A stretch of 64,000 nucleotides of DNA from NCBI GenBank assembly GCA_937958045.1, contig CALFXL010000072.1:15212-79211 (forward strand). The letters are read 5' to 3'. The notes under the pieces were generated by a model, which was given only the letters and a program-made list of their open reading frames with translations, was not told the DNA's origin and did not search any database. The stretch comes from an uncultured Opitutaceae bacterium. GTDB taxonomy: Bacteria; Verrucomicrobiota; Verrucomicrobiia; Opitutales; Opitutaceae. Below are positions 8,169 to 15,945 of the stretch, one piece after another; position 1 is the first letter of the stretch, and the number at the start of each line of letters is the position of its first letter. A program made the position numbers and the translations under genes.

Positions 8169-9716
8169 TCACGGCTTCCAGCCGAGCTCATCCACGCGTT
8201 TGCGCAAGGTCGCGCGGGTGATGCCGAGCTTTTCTGAAGCACGCACGAGATTGCCGCCTTCGGCGTTCAACACGCGCACGATCATCTCGCGCTCGAGTCT
8301 GCCGAGAATGGATTCTCCCGCGCCCGACAATTGCTCGTGCAGAAAATCCAACGCACGCTCCACCGTGAGCTCGGGAGCAACGGGAGCTTCAGGCGCAGGA
8401 GCCGCGGCGGGATGCACGCTAGGAGCCGTCGCGGCTGCCGGTGCCGGTGTATCCACTTTTTCCTGACGCACGATCGCTGGAGCGGGCGCCGACGGGGCGG
8501 GTGCGGCGGGAGCGCTCGCGACGTATTGGCCGCGGATTTCCGGTGGTAAATCCTTCAACAGGATCGTGTCGCCCTGCGCGATGACCGCGCTGCGATAGAT
8601 CACATTCTCCAACTCGCGCACGTTGCCGGGCCAACTGTATTGCGTGAGGACCGACATCGCTTCGGGAGACACTTTGGAAACGCGCGTCTTCTTCTGCTTC
8701 GCGAGATTTTGAATGCAGAAGTCTACGATCTGCGGAATATCGTCTTTCCGATCGCGCAACGCGGGCATGCGGATGCGCACGACGTTGAGACGGTAATAAA
8801 GATCTTCGCGGAAGGTTTTGGCTTTCACCATTTCCTCGAGGTCCTTGTTCGTCGCGGCGATGATACGGACGTCGACCTTGATCGTTTCGACGCCACCGAC
8901 TCGCTGGATCTCGCCCTGCTGCAGCACGCGCAGAATCTTCGTCTGCGTGGCGAGCGCCATGTCGCCGATTTCGTCGAGGAAAATGGTGCCGCCATCGCAG
9001 AGCTCGAACTTGCCGAGACGCTGCGTGGTCGCGCCGGTGAACGATCCCTTTTCGTGACCGAAGAGTTCGCTCTCGATCAAGTTGTCGGGAATCGCCGCGC
9101 AGTTGACCGCGATAAACGGCTTCGACGCGCGATGGCTGTGTTTCCAAATCGAGCGCGCCACGAGTTCCTTGCCAGTGCCGCTTTCGCCGGTGACCATCAC
9201 GGTGACATCGCTGGCGGTGACCTGACCGATCACCTTAAAAACATCCTGCATGACCGGCGAGCTGCCGACGATGCCTTCCTTGTAGTCCTCGCTGTTGATG
9301 GTCGGTTTGTATTCGCCGACCGCGCGCATGTCCGCGTGCGCTTTGAGCGCGTTTTCCGCGAGGGTGAGCACCTTCTGCGGATCGAAAGGCTTCATGATGT
9401 AATCGAAGGCGCCGTACTTCATCGCCTCGATCGCAGTCTGCGCGGTGCCGAAAGCCGTCATGAGCACGACCATCTGCTTGGGGTTGGTTGAGCGGATATG
9501 CTGCAGCGCCTCGATGCCGCTCATGCCGCTCATGCGGATGTCGAGAAACACCAGGTCGGGAGGAGTTTTCTTCACGATGGCGATCCCTTGCTCGCCACTC
9601 GCGGCCTCGATTACCTGGTACTTTCGCGAAGACAATACGCGCGAGAGGGAATAACGAATCTCAGAGTCGTCATCGATGATGAGGATGGTGGGCGTCTTGA
9701 CGGCGGAGTCGGACAT
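8169..9716 (-). CDS. Sigma-54-dependent response regulator (NtrC/AtoC family)
   Basis: 515 aa. Receiver domain with D59 (LVFLDIRMSG) and K109. AAA+ domain with Walker A GESGTGKE (177-184), the sigma-54 contact loop as GSFTGA (224-229; the usual form is GAFTGA), Walker B GTIFLDE and R-finger region. A linker rich in Ala and Pro (about 400-450) leads to a C-terminal Fis-type helix-turn-helix (LVRASEKLGITRATLRKRV). On phosphorylation such proteins open sigma-54 RNA polymerase promoters. No cognate kinase is adjacent, so it is an orphan here. The Ser in the contact loop occurs in some functional homologues, so loss of activity is not implied. Confidence 0.95.
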   Translation of the reverse strand: MSDSAVKTPTILIIDDDSEIRYSLSRVLSSRKYQVIEAASGEQGIAIVKKTPPDLVFLDIRMSGMSGIEALQHIRSTNPKQMVVLMTAFGTAQTAIEAMKYGAFDYIMKPFDPQKVLTLAENALKAHADMRAVGEYKPTINSEDYKEGIVGSSPVMQDVFKVIGQVTASDVTVMVTGESGTGKELVARSIWKHSHRASKPFIAVNCAAIPDNLIESELFGHEKGSFTGATTQRLGKFELCDGGTIFLDEIGDMALATQTKILRVLQQGEIQRVGGVETIKVDVRIIAATNKDLEEMVKAKTFREDLYYRLNVVRIRMPALRDRKDDIPQIVDFCIQNLAKQKKTRVSKVSPEAMSVLTQYSWPGNVRELENVIYRSAVIAQGDTILLKDLPPEIRGQYVASAPAAPAPSAPAPAIVRQEKVDTPAPAAATAPSVHPAAAPAPEAPVAPELTVERALDFLHEQLSGAGESILGRLEREMIVRVLNAEGGNLVRASEKLGITRATLRKRVDELGWKP

Positions 9717-9787
9717 GTGCGTCGGAATAAAAAGGATTTACCGGCAGAGCGTGGCCAAACCGGCAAAATAGGTTTTGCTTACGCGAA

Positions 9788-10588
9788 ATGCTAGACTGGT
9801 CAATTTCCCTGTTCCGGATCCGCGGCATCGCCCTTACTATTCATGTGTCGTTTTTTTTTCTGATCGGTTACGCGGCGTGGACCGGCTGGAACACGGGGGA
9901 AAGTGGTTCGTGGCCAGGCGTGGCATGGAGCGTGGGGTATGTAATTCTGGTATTCATGTGCGTCGTGCTGCACGAACTCGGCCACGCCTTTGTGGCGCGC
10001 AGCTACGGCGTACAAGTGCCGCGCATTCTTCTGCTGCCGGTCGGAGGCATGGCGGAGTTTGATCGCATCCCGCGAAATCCCGGGCAAGAAATCGCCATCG
10101 CGCTGGCGGGTCCGATCGTCAACGCCCTGCTCGTCCTCGCGCTCGCCGCCTGCGTGCCTTGGCCGACGATCACGGCGCTGACGGACTTCGAGCTCTCGGC
10201 GAAATCCTTGTTGCAACATCTGCTCGTGCTGAATCTCGCGATGGGTTGTTTCAACCTCGTCCCCGTTTTCCCGATGGATGGCGGCCGCGTACTCCGAGCG
10301 ATCTTGGCCCGTCGCACGTCGTATGTGCGCGCGACCCAATGCGCCGCTGCGACGGGGAAACTATTGTCCGCTTTCGCCATCATCCTCGCGTTCGCCGGCA
10401 TGTTCATCACGCACCTCTGGGCCGAGGGTGTTCTGATGGTGCTATTATTTTCATTCATCTTCTGGGCCGGCGAAGCCGAATACCGGCACGTGAAAAGCGA
10501 GGAACACGACGCGCACTACTGGCGTCGCCGTTTCGCCGCACAAGCCGTCAGCCGCGAACGACCACCCACCTCGCCCACGCCGAGCTGA
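9788..10588 (+). CDS. Site-2 protease family zinc metalloprotease (M50)
   Basis: 266 aa, mostly membrane segments. The zinc-binding HELGH (H62, E63, H66) lies in one transmembrane helix and the third-ligand motif NLVPVFPMDGG (156-166) in another, the signature of M50/S2P intramembrane proteases of the SpoIVFB/Rip3 group. No PDZ domain and no C-terminal CBS pair; the tail is short and charged. Such enzymes cut membrane-bound regulators such as anti-sigma factors; the substrate is unknown here. It is divergent from the sigma-54 regulator with about 70 nt between start codons. Confidence 0.92.
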   Translation: MLDWSISLFRIRGIALTIHVSFFFLIGYAAWTGWNTGESGSWPGVAWSVGYVILVFMCVVLHELGHAFVARSYGVQVPRILLLPVGGMAEFDRIPRNPGQEIAIALAGPIVNALLVLALAACVPWPTITALTDFELSAKSLLQHLLVLNLAMGCFNLVPVFPMDGGRVLRAILARRTSYVRATQCAAATGKLLSAFAIILAFAGMFITHLWAEGVLMVLLFSFIFWAGEAEYRHVKSEEHDAHYWRRRFAAQAVSRERPPTSPTPS

Positions 10589-10777
10589 GATTTTCTCGAG
10601 GGGAAAATATCTGGGGTGCAATGTCCTGCACTCGACAGACATCAACGATGTCTGCTCGCTCCCCGCGTCCGGACTCGATTCCAGCTGAGATCCAGCAAGC
10701 GGGGGCGAGATGCTTTGCATTGGTTTCACCGTCGTGCGTCGCGGATGGCGGAGGGTCGGCGCAAACCTACTCACTCC

Positions 10778-11308
10778 ATGAAAACCCCATCCTGCTTCAC
10801 CGCGCGTGGCGCCCTTTGCGCGACGCTTTTCGCTGCCATCGCTTTCGTCGGCTCCGGTTGCTCCTCCATTGTTCACGGAGGAAACCGCAACATCGTCGTC
10901 AACTCCAACCCCTCGGGCGCCACCGTCACCGTATACAAGGCGGATACCCGCGAGGCTGTTCACTCGGGTACGACTCCTCTCACGCTCACGCTCGATCCGA
11001 AAGGCGGTTATTTCAGGGGCCAAGCCTACACCCTGAAATTCGAACTCACGAGGCACAAAACCACCGAGATCCAACTGCGTCCCCAGCTCTCCGGCTGGTA
11101 TTTCGGCAATATCATCTTCGGCGGTTTGATCGGCATGATCGTTGTCGATCCGCTGACCGGTGCCATGTGGAATCTCAGTCCTGAAAAGATCGAGCAACCG
11201 CTGACGTCCGAACAAGCGGCGATCATCAACAAGCAGGAAGGCTTCGTGGTCGTCATGATCCCTCAACTCACCGACTCCGAAAAAGCCGGGCTTGTGAGAA
11301 TCAACTGA
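10778..11308 (+). CDS. PEGA-like domain lipoprotein
   Basis: 176 aa. Signal peptide MKTPSCFTARGALCATLFAA with lipobox-like VGSGC places it as a membrane lipoprotein. The body contains IVVNSNPSGATVTVYKA and TTPLTLTLDPKGGYF, the pattern of PEGA carbohydrate-/envelope-associated repeats, then a hydrophobic stretch GWYFGNIIFGGLIGMIVVDPLTGAMW seen in small lipoproteins of this kind. Start ATG at 10778 was chosen because it begins the signal peptide; the open frame extends further upstream. Function unknown; a hairpin terminator follows. Confidence 0.8.
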   Translation: MKTPSCFTARGALCATLFAAIAFVGSGCSSIVHGGNRNIVVNSNPSGATVTVYKADTREAVHSGTTPLTLTLDPKGGYFRGQAYTLKFELTRHKTTEIQLRPQLSGWYFGNIIFGGLIGMIVVDPLTGAMWNLSPEKIEQPLTSEQAAIINKQEGFVVVMIPQLTDSEKAGLVRIN

Positions 11309-11318
11309 GCTTCACTCG

Positions 11319-11358
11319 AATGGCGCGCGGCACTTGGCGTTGCTGCGCGCCATTTCTT
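11319..11358 (+). terminator. Rho-independent terminator after the PEGA-like lipoprotein
   Basis: ATGGCGCGC and GCGCGCCAT pair around a 16-nt loop and are followed by TTCTTTA on the plus strand. It sits between the convergent lipoprotein and tsaD genes. Confidence 0.6.
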
Positions 11359-12392
11359 TAACTCGCGAGTTCGAGGCCGGGTTCGATACGCAGATCGGCG
11401 GGCGCGAGGGTCGGCGTCGAAGGGTCCGCCCACGCGGAAAATGCGATCATGCCGGCGTTATCGCCCGTGTGTTTGGGCTGCGCGGCAAACAGCGGTAAAC
11501 GATGACGTCGCGCGAGGTCGTCGAGGGTCTCGCGCAATGTGCGATTGTTGGCCACGCCGCCCGAGAGTCCCACGCTCGCGTAGCGGCCTTGGCTCAGCGC
11601 GAGTCCCGTTTTGCGCGCGAGCGCATCGATCACCGCTTGCTGATAACTCGCGCAAAGATCGTCCATGCGCGCCGTCACCTCGTCCGTCGTCATTTTTTCC
11701 AACTGATAACGCAGACTCGTTTTTAAGCCGGAAAAACTAAAATCGAGATCACTGCGCGGACCGATGCCTCGGGGAAAATCAAACGCATCTGCGCGTCCAT
11801 TCGCCGCACGTTTTTCGATCAACGGTCCGCCGGGATAACCGAGTCCGAGCAGCTTCGCGCCTTTATCGAGCGCTTCGCCCGCAGCGTCGTCGCGTGTCGA
11901 AGAAATCACCGTGATGCGACGTTGTTCATCGAGGCGGAACAACAACGTGTTGCCGCCCGAGACGATGAGACCGAGGTGCGGCAACAGGCTCGCGAGTCGT
12001 TCGTCGAAGTTGATCGGATCTTCCGCATGAAGCGCGATGAACGGCGAAAACGCATGTCCGCGCAGATGGTTCGCACCGAGAAGCGGAACCCGGAGCGCCA
12101 ACGCGAGCGATTTCGCGGCCGCCGTCCCGATCGCGAGACAGCCGGCGAGTCCCGGACCGTGCGTCACCGCGATGCGCGTGATTTCGCGGAAATCCTTTGT
12201 CACCGCTTTCGCGCGTTCGAGCAGCGGCGCGATGGTGCGCAAGTGCTCACGCGTCGCCAGATCGGGCACCACGCCGCCAAAACGTTCGTGCATCACCATC
12301 TGGCTGTGAATCCATTCTTCAACGATGCCGCGCGTGGGATCGAAAACTGCGACGGCGGTTTCGTCGCAGGATGTTTCCAAAGCGAGGATCAT
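11358..12392 (-). CDS. tsaD: tRNA N6-adenosine threonylcarbamoyltransferase
   Basis: 344 aa, the usual length for TsaD. Starts MILALETSCDETAVAV, the ASKHA-fold phosphate-1 motif. The metal ligands lie in NHLRGHAFSP (HxxGH at about 109-113), and IVSGGNTLLF, GYPGGP and SGGVANNRTLRE are the family signatures. With TsaB, TsaC and TsaE it makes the t6A37 modification on ANN-decoding tRNAs. It lies 5 nt downstream of the ctpA stop on the same strand, so both are probably one operon. Confidence 0.97.
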   Translation of the reverse strand: MILALETSCDETAVAVFDPTRGIVEEWIHSQMVMHERFGGVVPDLATREHLRTIAPLLERAKAVTKDFREITRIAVTHGPGLAGCLAIGTAAAKSLALALRVPLLGANHLRGHAFSPFIALHAEDPINFDERLASLLPHLGLIVSGGNTLLFRLDEQRRITVISSTRDDAAGEALDKGAKLLGLGYPGGPLIEKRAANGRADAFDFPRGIGPRSDLDFSFSGLKTSLRYQLEKMTTDEVTARMDDLCASYQQAVIDALARKTGLALSQGRYASVGLSGGVANNRTLRETLDDLARRHRLPLFAAQPKHTGDNAGMIAFSAWADPSTPTLAPADLRIEPGLELAS

Positions 12393-12397
12393 GACCG

Positions 12398-13690
12398 TCA
12401 GGGAGTCGAGGCCGTCACCGCCGGCAGCGAACGTCGCTCAAAGACCGCGATGCCGCGCAGCACATCAAGCGCCGCTTCGAGCTGGCGATCGGCGACCGGC
12501 TCCATGCCAAAACGCTCTTTGAACTGCACGGGATCAACCACGTCGGAGCGATCGCGTTGCAGTCGCACGTTTTCATCTTCTTCGGGCGACATGACCACTT
12601 CGATTTGAGGGTCGATGCCGCGTTCGTGAATCGTCACGCCACTGGGCGTGTAATAACGCGCGGTTGTGAGGCGCATGCCTTCGCCATTTTTCAGTTTGAA
12701 AATTGATTGGACCGATCCTTTGCCGAACGAGCGTTCGCCCACGATGACGGCTTTGCCGGCATCCTTGAGGGCGCCGGCGACGATTTCCGCCGCGCTCGCA
12801 CTGCCGGCGTTGATCAACACCGCCACGGGCACATCAATCGGCGGCTGCGAGGAGGTTGCGCGATATTCCTCGCGAGATTTCGCGCCGCGTCCCTGCGTAT
12901 AAACGATCAATTCCCCCTTGCGGAAAAACGGTTCCGCCACGCCCACGGCCGCGTCGAGCAAACCACCGGGATTGTTGCGGAGATCGAGCACGAGACTGGT
13001 GACGCCTTGGTCGGCGAATTTATTGAGCGCGTTGATAAATTCTTCCGTCGTACGCTCGGTGAATTGCGTAATCTGCAAATAACCGATGCCGCCCGGCAGG
13101 ACCTGCACATCGCGCACGCTATCGGTTTTGATCAGCTCGCGGACGAGCGACACCTCATACTCGCGCTTCTCTTCCGGACGTAACAAACCGACCAGCACGC
13201 GGGACTTCGGTTTTCCGCGGAGCCTCTCGACCACATAATCCATCGTCGGATTTTCCAACGGCACACCGTCGATGCGCACGATTTCGTCGCCGCGCCGAAT
13301 ACCCGCGCGATCACTCGGAGTTCCCGCGATCGGCGCCACGATCACCACGCGGTTTTTGCGCAACTCGACCTGTACGCCGATGCCGCCAAACTGGCTGCTC
13401 ATGTCCTCCTGCAACTGCTGATACGCGCGCGATTCCAAAAACTCTGAATGCGGATCAAGCGTCGCCAACACGCCGTGCAGCGCGGCCTTCGTGAGCTCGG
13501 GCAGCTTGGCTTTGTCCTCGTCCACGTAGTTGTCGTTTATCAACTCGAGGACGTTGCGCACATAGCTCGTCGATTTCTCCAACTCGCGATTGGGAAACAG
13601 TCCCCACGCCAGCGCGAGGCGGGCCACGCCCAGAGCCATGATCAGCCCCATGAGGACGCCGCTAGCGATGGTGAGTGCACGTTTGAACAT
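12398..13690 (-). CDS. ctpA: C-terminal processing peptidase (S41 family)
   Basis: 430 aa. N-terminal signal/anchor helix (about 8-30), PDZ domain (about 105-180, with GGIGVQVEL and GIRRGDEIVRIDG) and S41 peptidase core. The catalytic serine lies in INAGSASAAE (about 294-302) and the general-base lysine in SFGKGSVQ (about K324). Such proteases act in the periplasm on C-terminal tails of envelope proteins and on murein hydrolase partners. It is the first gene of a likely operon with tsaD (5-nt gap). Confidence 0.95.
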   Translation of the reverse strand: MFKRALTIASGVLMGLIMALGVARLALAWGLFPNRELEKSTSYVRNVLELINDNYVDEDKAKLPELTKAALHGVLATLDPHSEFLESRAYQQLQEDMSSQFGGIGVQVELRKNRVVIVAPIAGTPSDRAGIRRGDEIVRIDGVPLENPTMDYVVERLRGKPKSRVLVGLLRPEEKREYEVSLVRELIKTDSVRDVQVLPGGIGYLQITQFTERTTEEFINALNKFADQGVTSLVLDLRNNPGGLLDAAVGVAEPFFRKGELIVYTQGRGAKSREEYRATSSQPPIDVPVAVLINAGSASAAEIVAGALKDAGKAVIVGERSFGKGSVQSIFKLKNGEGMRLTTARYYTPSGVTIHERGIDPQIEVVMSPEEDENVRLQRDRSDVVDPVQFKERFGMEPVADRQLEAALDVLRGIAVFERRSLPAVTASTP

Positions 13691-13884
13691 GGCAGAAACC
13701 GCGTCACTGTGGGGATTGCGCGGAGTTTGTAAACCGGATCGTCAGAGCGAATTTGCGGGACAGTGCGAATAGGCCGCCCGTCACAAATCCTAACCACCTC
13801 CACCGCGGCCACTTCTTCGCCAAAAACGCCCGTTCCCGTCGGAAAGATTGCGCCCCGAGGCGTCTCGTTTTCACCTCGCGCCTC

Positions 13885-14928
13885 ATGTCGTCGTTTTCTG
13901 AATACACGGTTTCGCCCCTATTCGCCGCGGCTTTCCGCGATCGCGCGCGCGAACTCGCGTATCCAAAGGGTGGAGACAACTGGCTGCCTTTCGACGAGTT
14001 TATGCGTCTCGCGCTGTATCACCCGGAATTGGGTTATTACCGGCGTGACAAGGCACGTGTCGGACGCAATGCGGAAAGCGATTTCTACACCGCAACTTCC
14101 TCCGGCCCGCTCTTTGGCGAACTAGTCTGCGCCGCGTGCGCCAAGCGCCTCGCCGGCCAAAACCTGCGCGATTTCACCTTTGTGGAAATCGGCGCCGAAC
14201 CGGGCGGCGGCATACTGAAAGACGTCGCGCATTCGTTCGGCGCAGCGCGGGAGCTACGCCTCGGCGACCCGCTCAATCTCCCCGCGCAAGGCGAACACCT
14301 GGTCGTTTTTTCCAACGAACTTTTCGACGCGCAACCCGTTCGACGCGTGGTGGGTCGCGACGGCACTTGGCGCGAAATCGGTGTGCGCCTGAACGACGAT
14401 GGCCGATTCGAGCAAATAGAAGCAAACACCGCCGACACGCGCCCACTCGCAATTCCATCCGGCCGCGCCCTGCCCGCGACTGCGCCTGAAGGCTACCTTC
14501 TCGATCTTCCGCTCGCGGCCGCGGCACTTGCTCACGAACTCGCGGCGCAACCGTGGAAAGGCCTCTTCATCGCGTGCGATTACGGTAAATCTTGGCGCGA
14601 ACTCATCGAAGCCACACCGCAAGGCACCACGCGCGCCTACCGGCAACATCAACAGTCCAACGACTTGCTCGCCTTTCCCGGCGAACAAGATCTGACCGCG
14701 CATGTGTGTTGGGATTGGCTGAGCGACGCGCTCGGCGCGCATGGCTTCGCGTCGCCGCAGCTCGATTCACAAGAGGCGTTTTTTGTGCGTCACGCCGGCG
14801 AATTCATCGGACAACTGCTCGCCGTCGAAGCCGCGCGTTTCAGCCAGCGCAAGATGTCGCTTTTGCAACTCATCCATCCGGCGAATCTCGGCCAAAAATT
14901 CCAAGTGCTGCATGCGCTGCGCGCTTAA
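13885..14928 (+). CDS. SAM-dependent methyltransferase, MidA/NDUFAF7-like (DUF185)
   Basis: 347 aa. The N-terminal region has FDEFMRLALYHPELGYY and DFYTATSSGPLFGEL, and the SAM-binding part has FVEIGAEPGGGILKD and VFSNELFDAQPVRRV. These are signatures of the Methyltransf_28 family; eukaryotic NDUFAF7 methylates an arginine of complex I, and the bacterial substrate is unknown. Start ATG 13885 was chosen over an upstream in-frame ATG at 13753 because the family begins near LFAAAFRDRA and the upstream 44 residues are basic and unlike it. The gene precedes rpmB on the same strand. Confidence 0.85.
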   Translation: MSSFSEYTVSPLFAAAFRDRARELAYPKGGDNWLPFDEFMRLALYHPELGYYRRDKARVGRNAESDFYTATSSGPLFGELVCAACAKRLAGQNLRDFTFVEIGAEPGGGILKDVAHSFGAARELRLGDPLNLPAQGEHLVVFSNELFDAQPVRRVVGRDGTWREIGVRLNDDGRFEQIEANTADTRPLAIPSGRALPATAPEGYLLDLPLAAAALAHELAAQPWKGLFIACDYGKSWRELIEATPQGTTRAYRQHQQSNDLLAFPGEQDLTAHVCWDWLSDALGAHGFASPQLDSQEAFFVRHAGEFIGQLLAVEAARFSQRKMSLLQLIHPANLGQKFQVLHALRA

Positions 14929-15067
14929 GCGTTTCTGCTGAACGCGCGTACGATGCATCAAGAAATTGGCCGGAATTGCGCATGGTCGTTGTTTCACCCC
15001 AAGTTTCCCCTTGCTTCACGAAGTCGCCGCCCTTTACTCCCGACCCTTTAACCTACTCGAAACCATC

Positions 15068-15298
15068 ATGGCCCGAATCTGTGCAATCACCGGCAAGCGC
15101 CCCGTCAAAGGCAGCTCCATCAACCGCAAAGGTCAGAGCAAGAAGAGCGGCGGCATCGGTACGCACGTGACTAGCATCACGAAGCGTAAGTTCCGCCCCA
15201 ACCTGCAGCGCGTGCGCATCAAGACCGCCAACGGCGGCACCAAGCGCGTGCTCGTCTCGGTCAAGGCCCTCAAGGCCGGCCTCGTCGAAAAGGTCTGA
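15068..15298 (+). CDS. rpmB: 50S ribosomal protein L28
   Basis: 76 aa, complete. MARICAITGKRPVKGSSI at the start, then KSGGIGTHVTSITKRKFRPNLQRVRI, the L28 core. It binds 23S rRNA in the large subunit. The CXXC zinc-type motif of some L28 proteins is absent (one Cys at residue 5 only), so this is a zinc-independent form. The ATG follows a GC-poor spacer and the gene ends with a strong terminator, so it is probably transcribed alone. Confidence 0.97.
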   Translation: MARICAITGKRPVKGSSINRKGQSKKSGGIGTHVTSITKRKFRPNLQRVRIKTANGGTKRVLVSVKALKAGLVEKV

Positions 15299-15323
15299 TC
15301 GCACAGCGAGTTTTCCCTTTCCG

Positions 15324-15352
15324 CCCGCAGTTTTCACGACTGCGGGTTTTTT
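15324..15352 (+). terminator. Rho-independent terminator of rpmB
   Basis: Perfect 7-bp stem CCCGCAG / CTGCGGG with a TTTTCACGA loop, followed by TTTTTT, 26 nt after the rpmB stop codon. Confidence 0.9.
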
Positions 15353-15447
15353 GTACCCTGAAACGTTGAACTGAATGTCTCAGGACGCATGCTGCGCCCG
15401 TTTGCAACCATCGGCGCGCGTCCGCGTCTTGCCTTTCATCCCCGCCA

Positions 15448-15945
15448 ATGAAGTACACGCTCTCTGTTAACGGTCAGGCCCGTTCCGTGGAGGCCTCGCC
15501 CGATACCCCGCTGCTCTGGATCCTCCGCGATCATCTAGATCTTGTCGGCACCAAATACGGCTGCGGCATCGGCCAATGCGGTTCCTGCACGATTCACCTC
15601 AACGGCCAGGCCGTGCGCGCCTGCCAGACGCCGATCTCGGCGGTGGGCGATCAGAAGATCGTCACCATCGAGGGTCTTTCCGAAGATGGTTCGCATCCCT
15701 TGCAGAAAGTGTGGTGCGAACTCGACGTGCCTCAATGCGGCTACTGCCAGTCCGGCCAAATCATGTCCGCGGCGGCGTTGCTCGCGCAAAATCCGAACCC
15801 GACCGACGCCGACATCGACGAAGCCATGGTGGGCAATCTGTGCCGCTGCGCCACCTACACGCGCATTCGCCAAGGCATTCATGAGGCCACCCGCCTGCTC
15901 GCCGGCGATGTATCCAAAAAACAACTTCAGGAGACCGGTTCATGA
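15448..15945 (+). CDS. iorA: (2Fe-2S)-binding small subunit of an isoquinoline 1-oxidoreductase-like molybdenum hydroxylase
   Basis: 165 aa. A plant-type [2Fe-2S] domain with Cys 39, 44, 47 and 59 (YGCGIGQCGSC) and a second helical [2Fe-2S] domain with Cys 97, 100, 132 and 134 (CGYCQSGQ, NLCRCATYTRI). This is the electron-transfer subunit of xanthine-dehydrogenase-family enzymes of the IorAB type. No export signal: it can be carried across the membrane with the Tat-signal-bearing large subunit. The stop overlaps the next start as ATGA, so the subunits are coupled. The true substrate (aldehyde or N-heterocycle) is not known. Confidence 0.93.
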   Translation: MKYTLSVNGQARSVEASPDTPLLWILRDHLDLVGTKYGCGIGQCGSCTIHLNGQAVRACQTPISAVGDQKIVTIEGLSEDGSHPLQKVWCELDVPQCGYCQSGQIMSAAALLAQNPNPTDADIDEAMVGNLCRCATYTRIRQGIHEATRLLAGDVSKKQLQETGS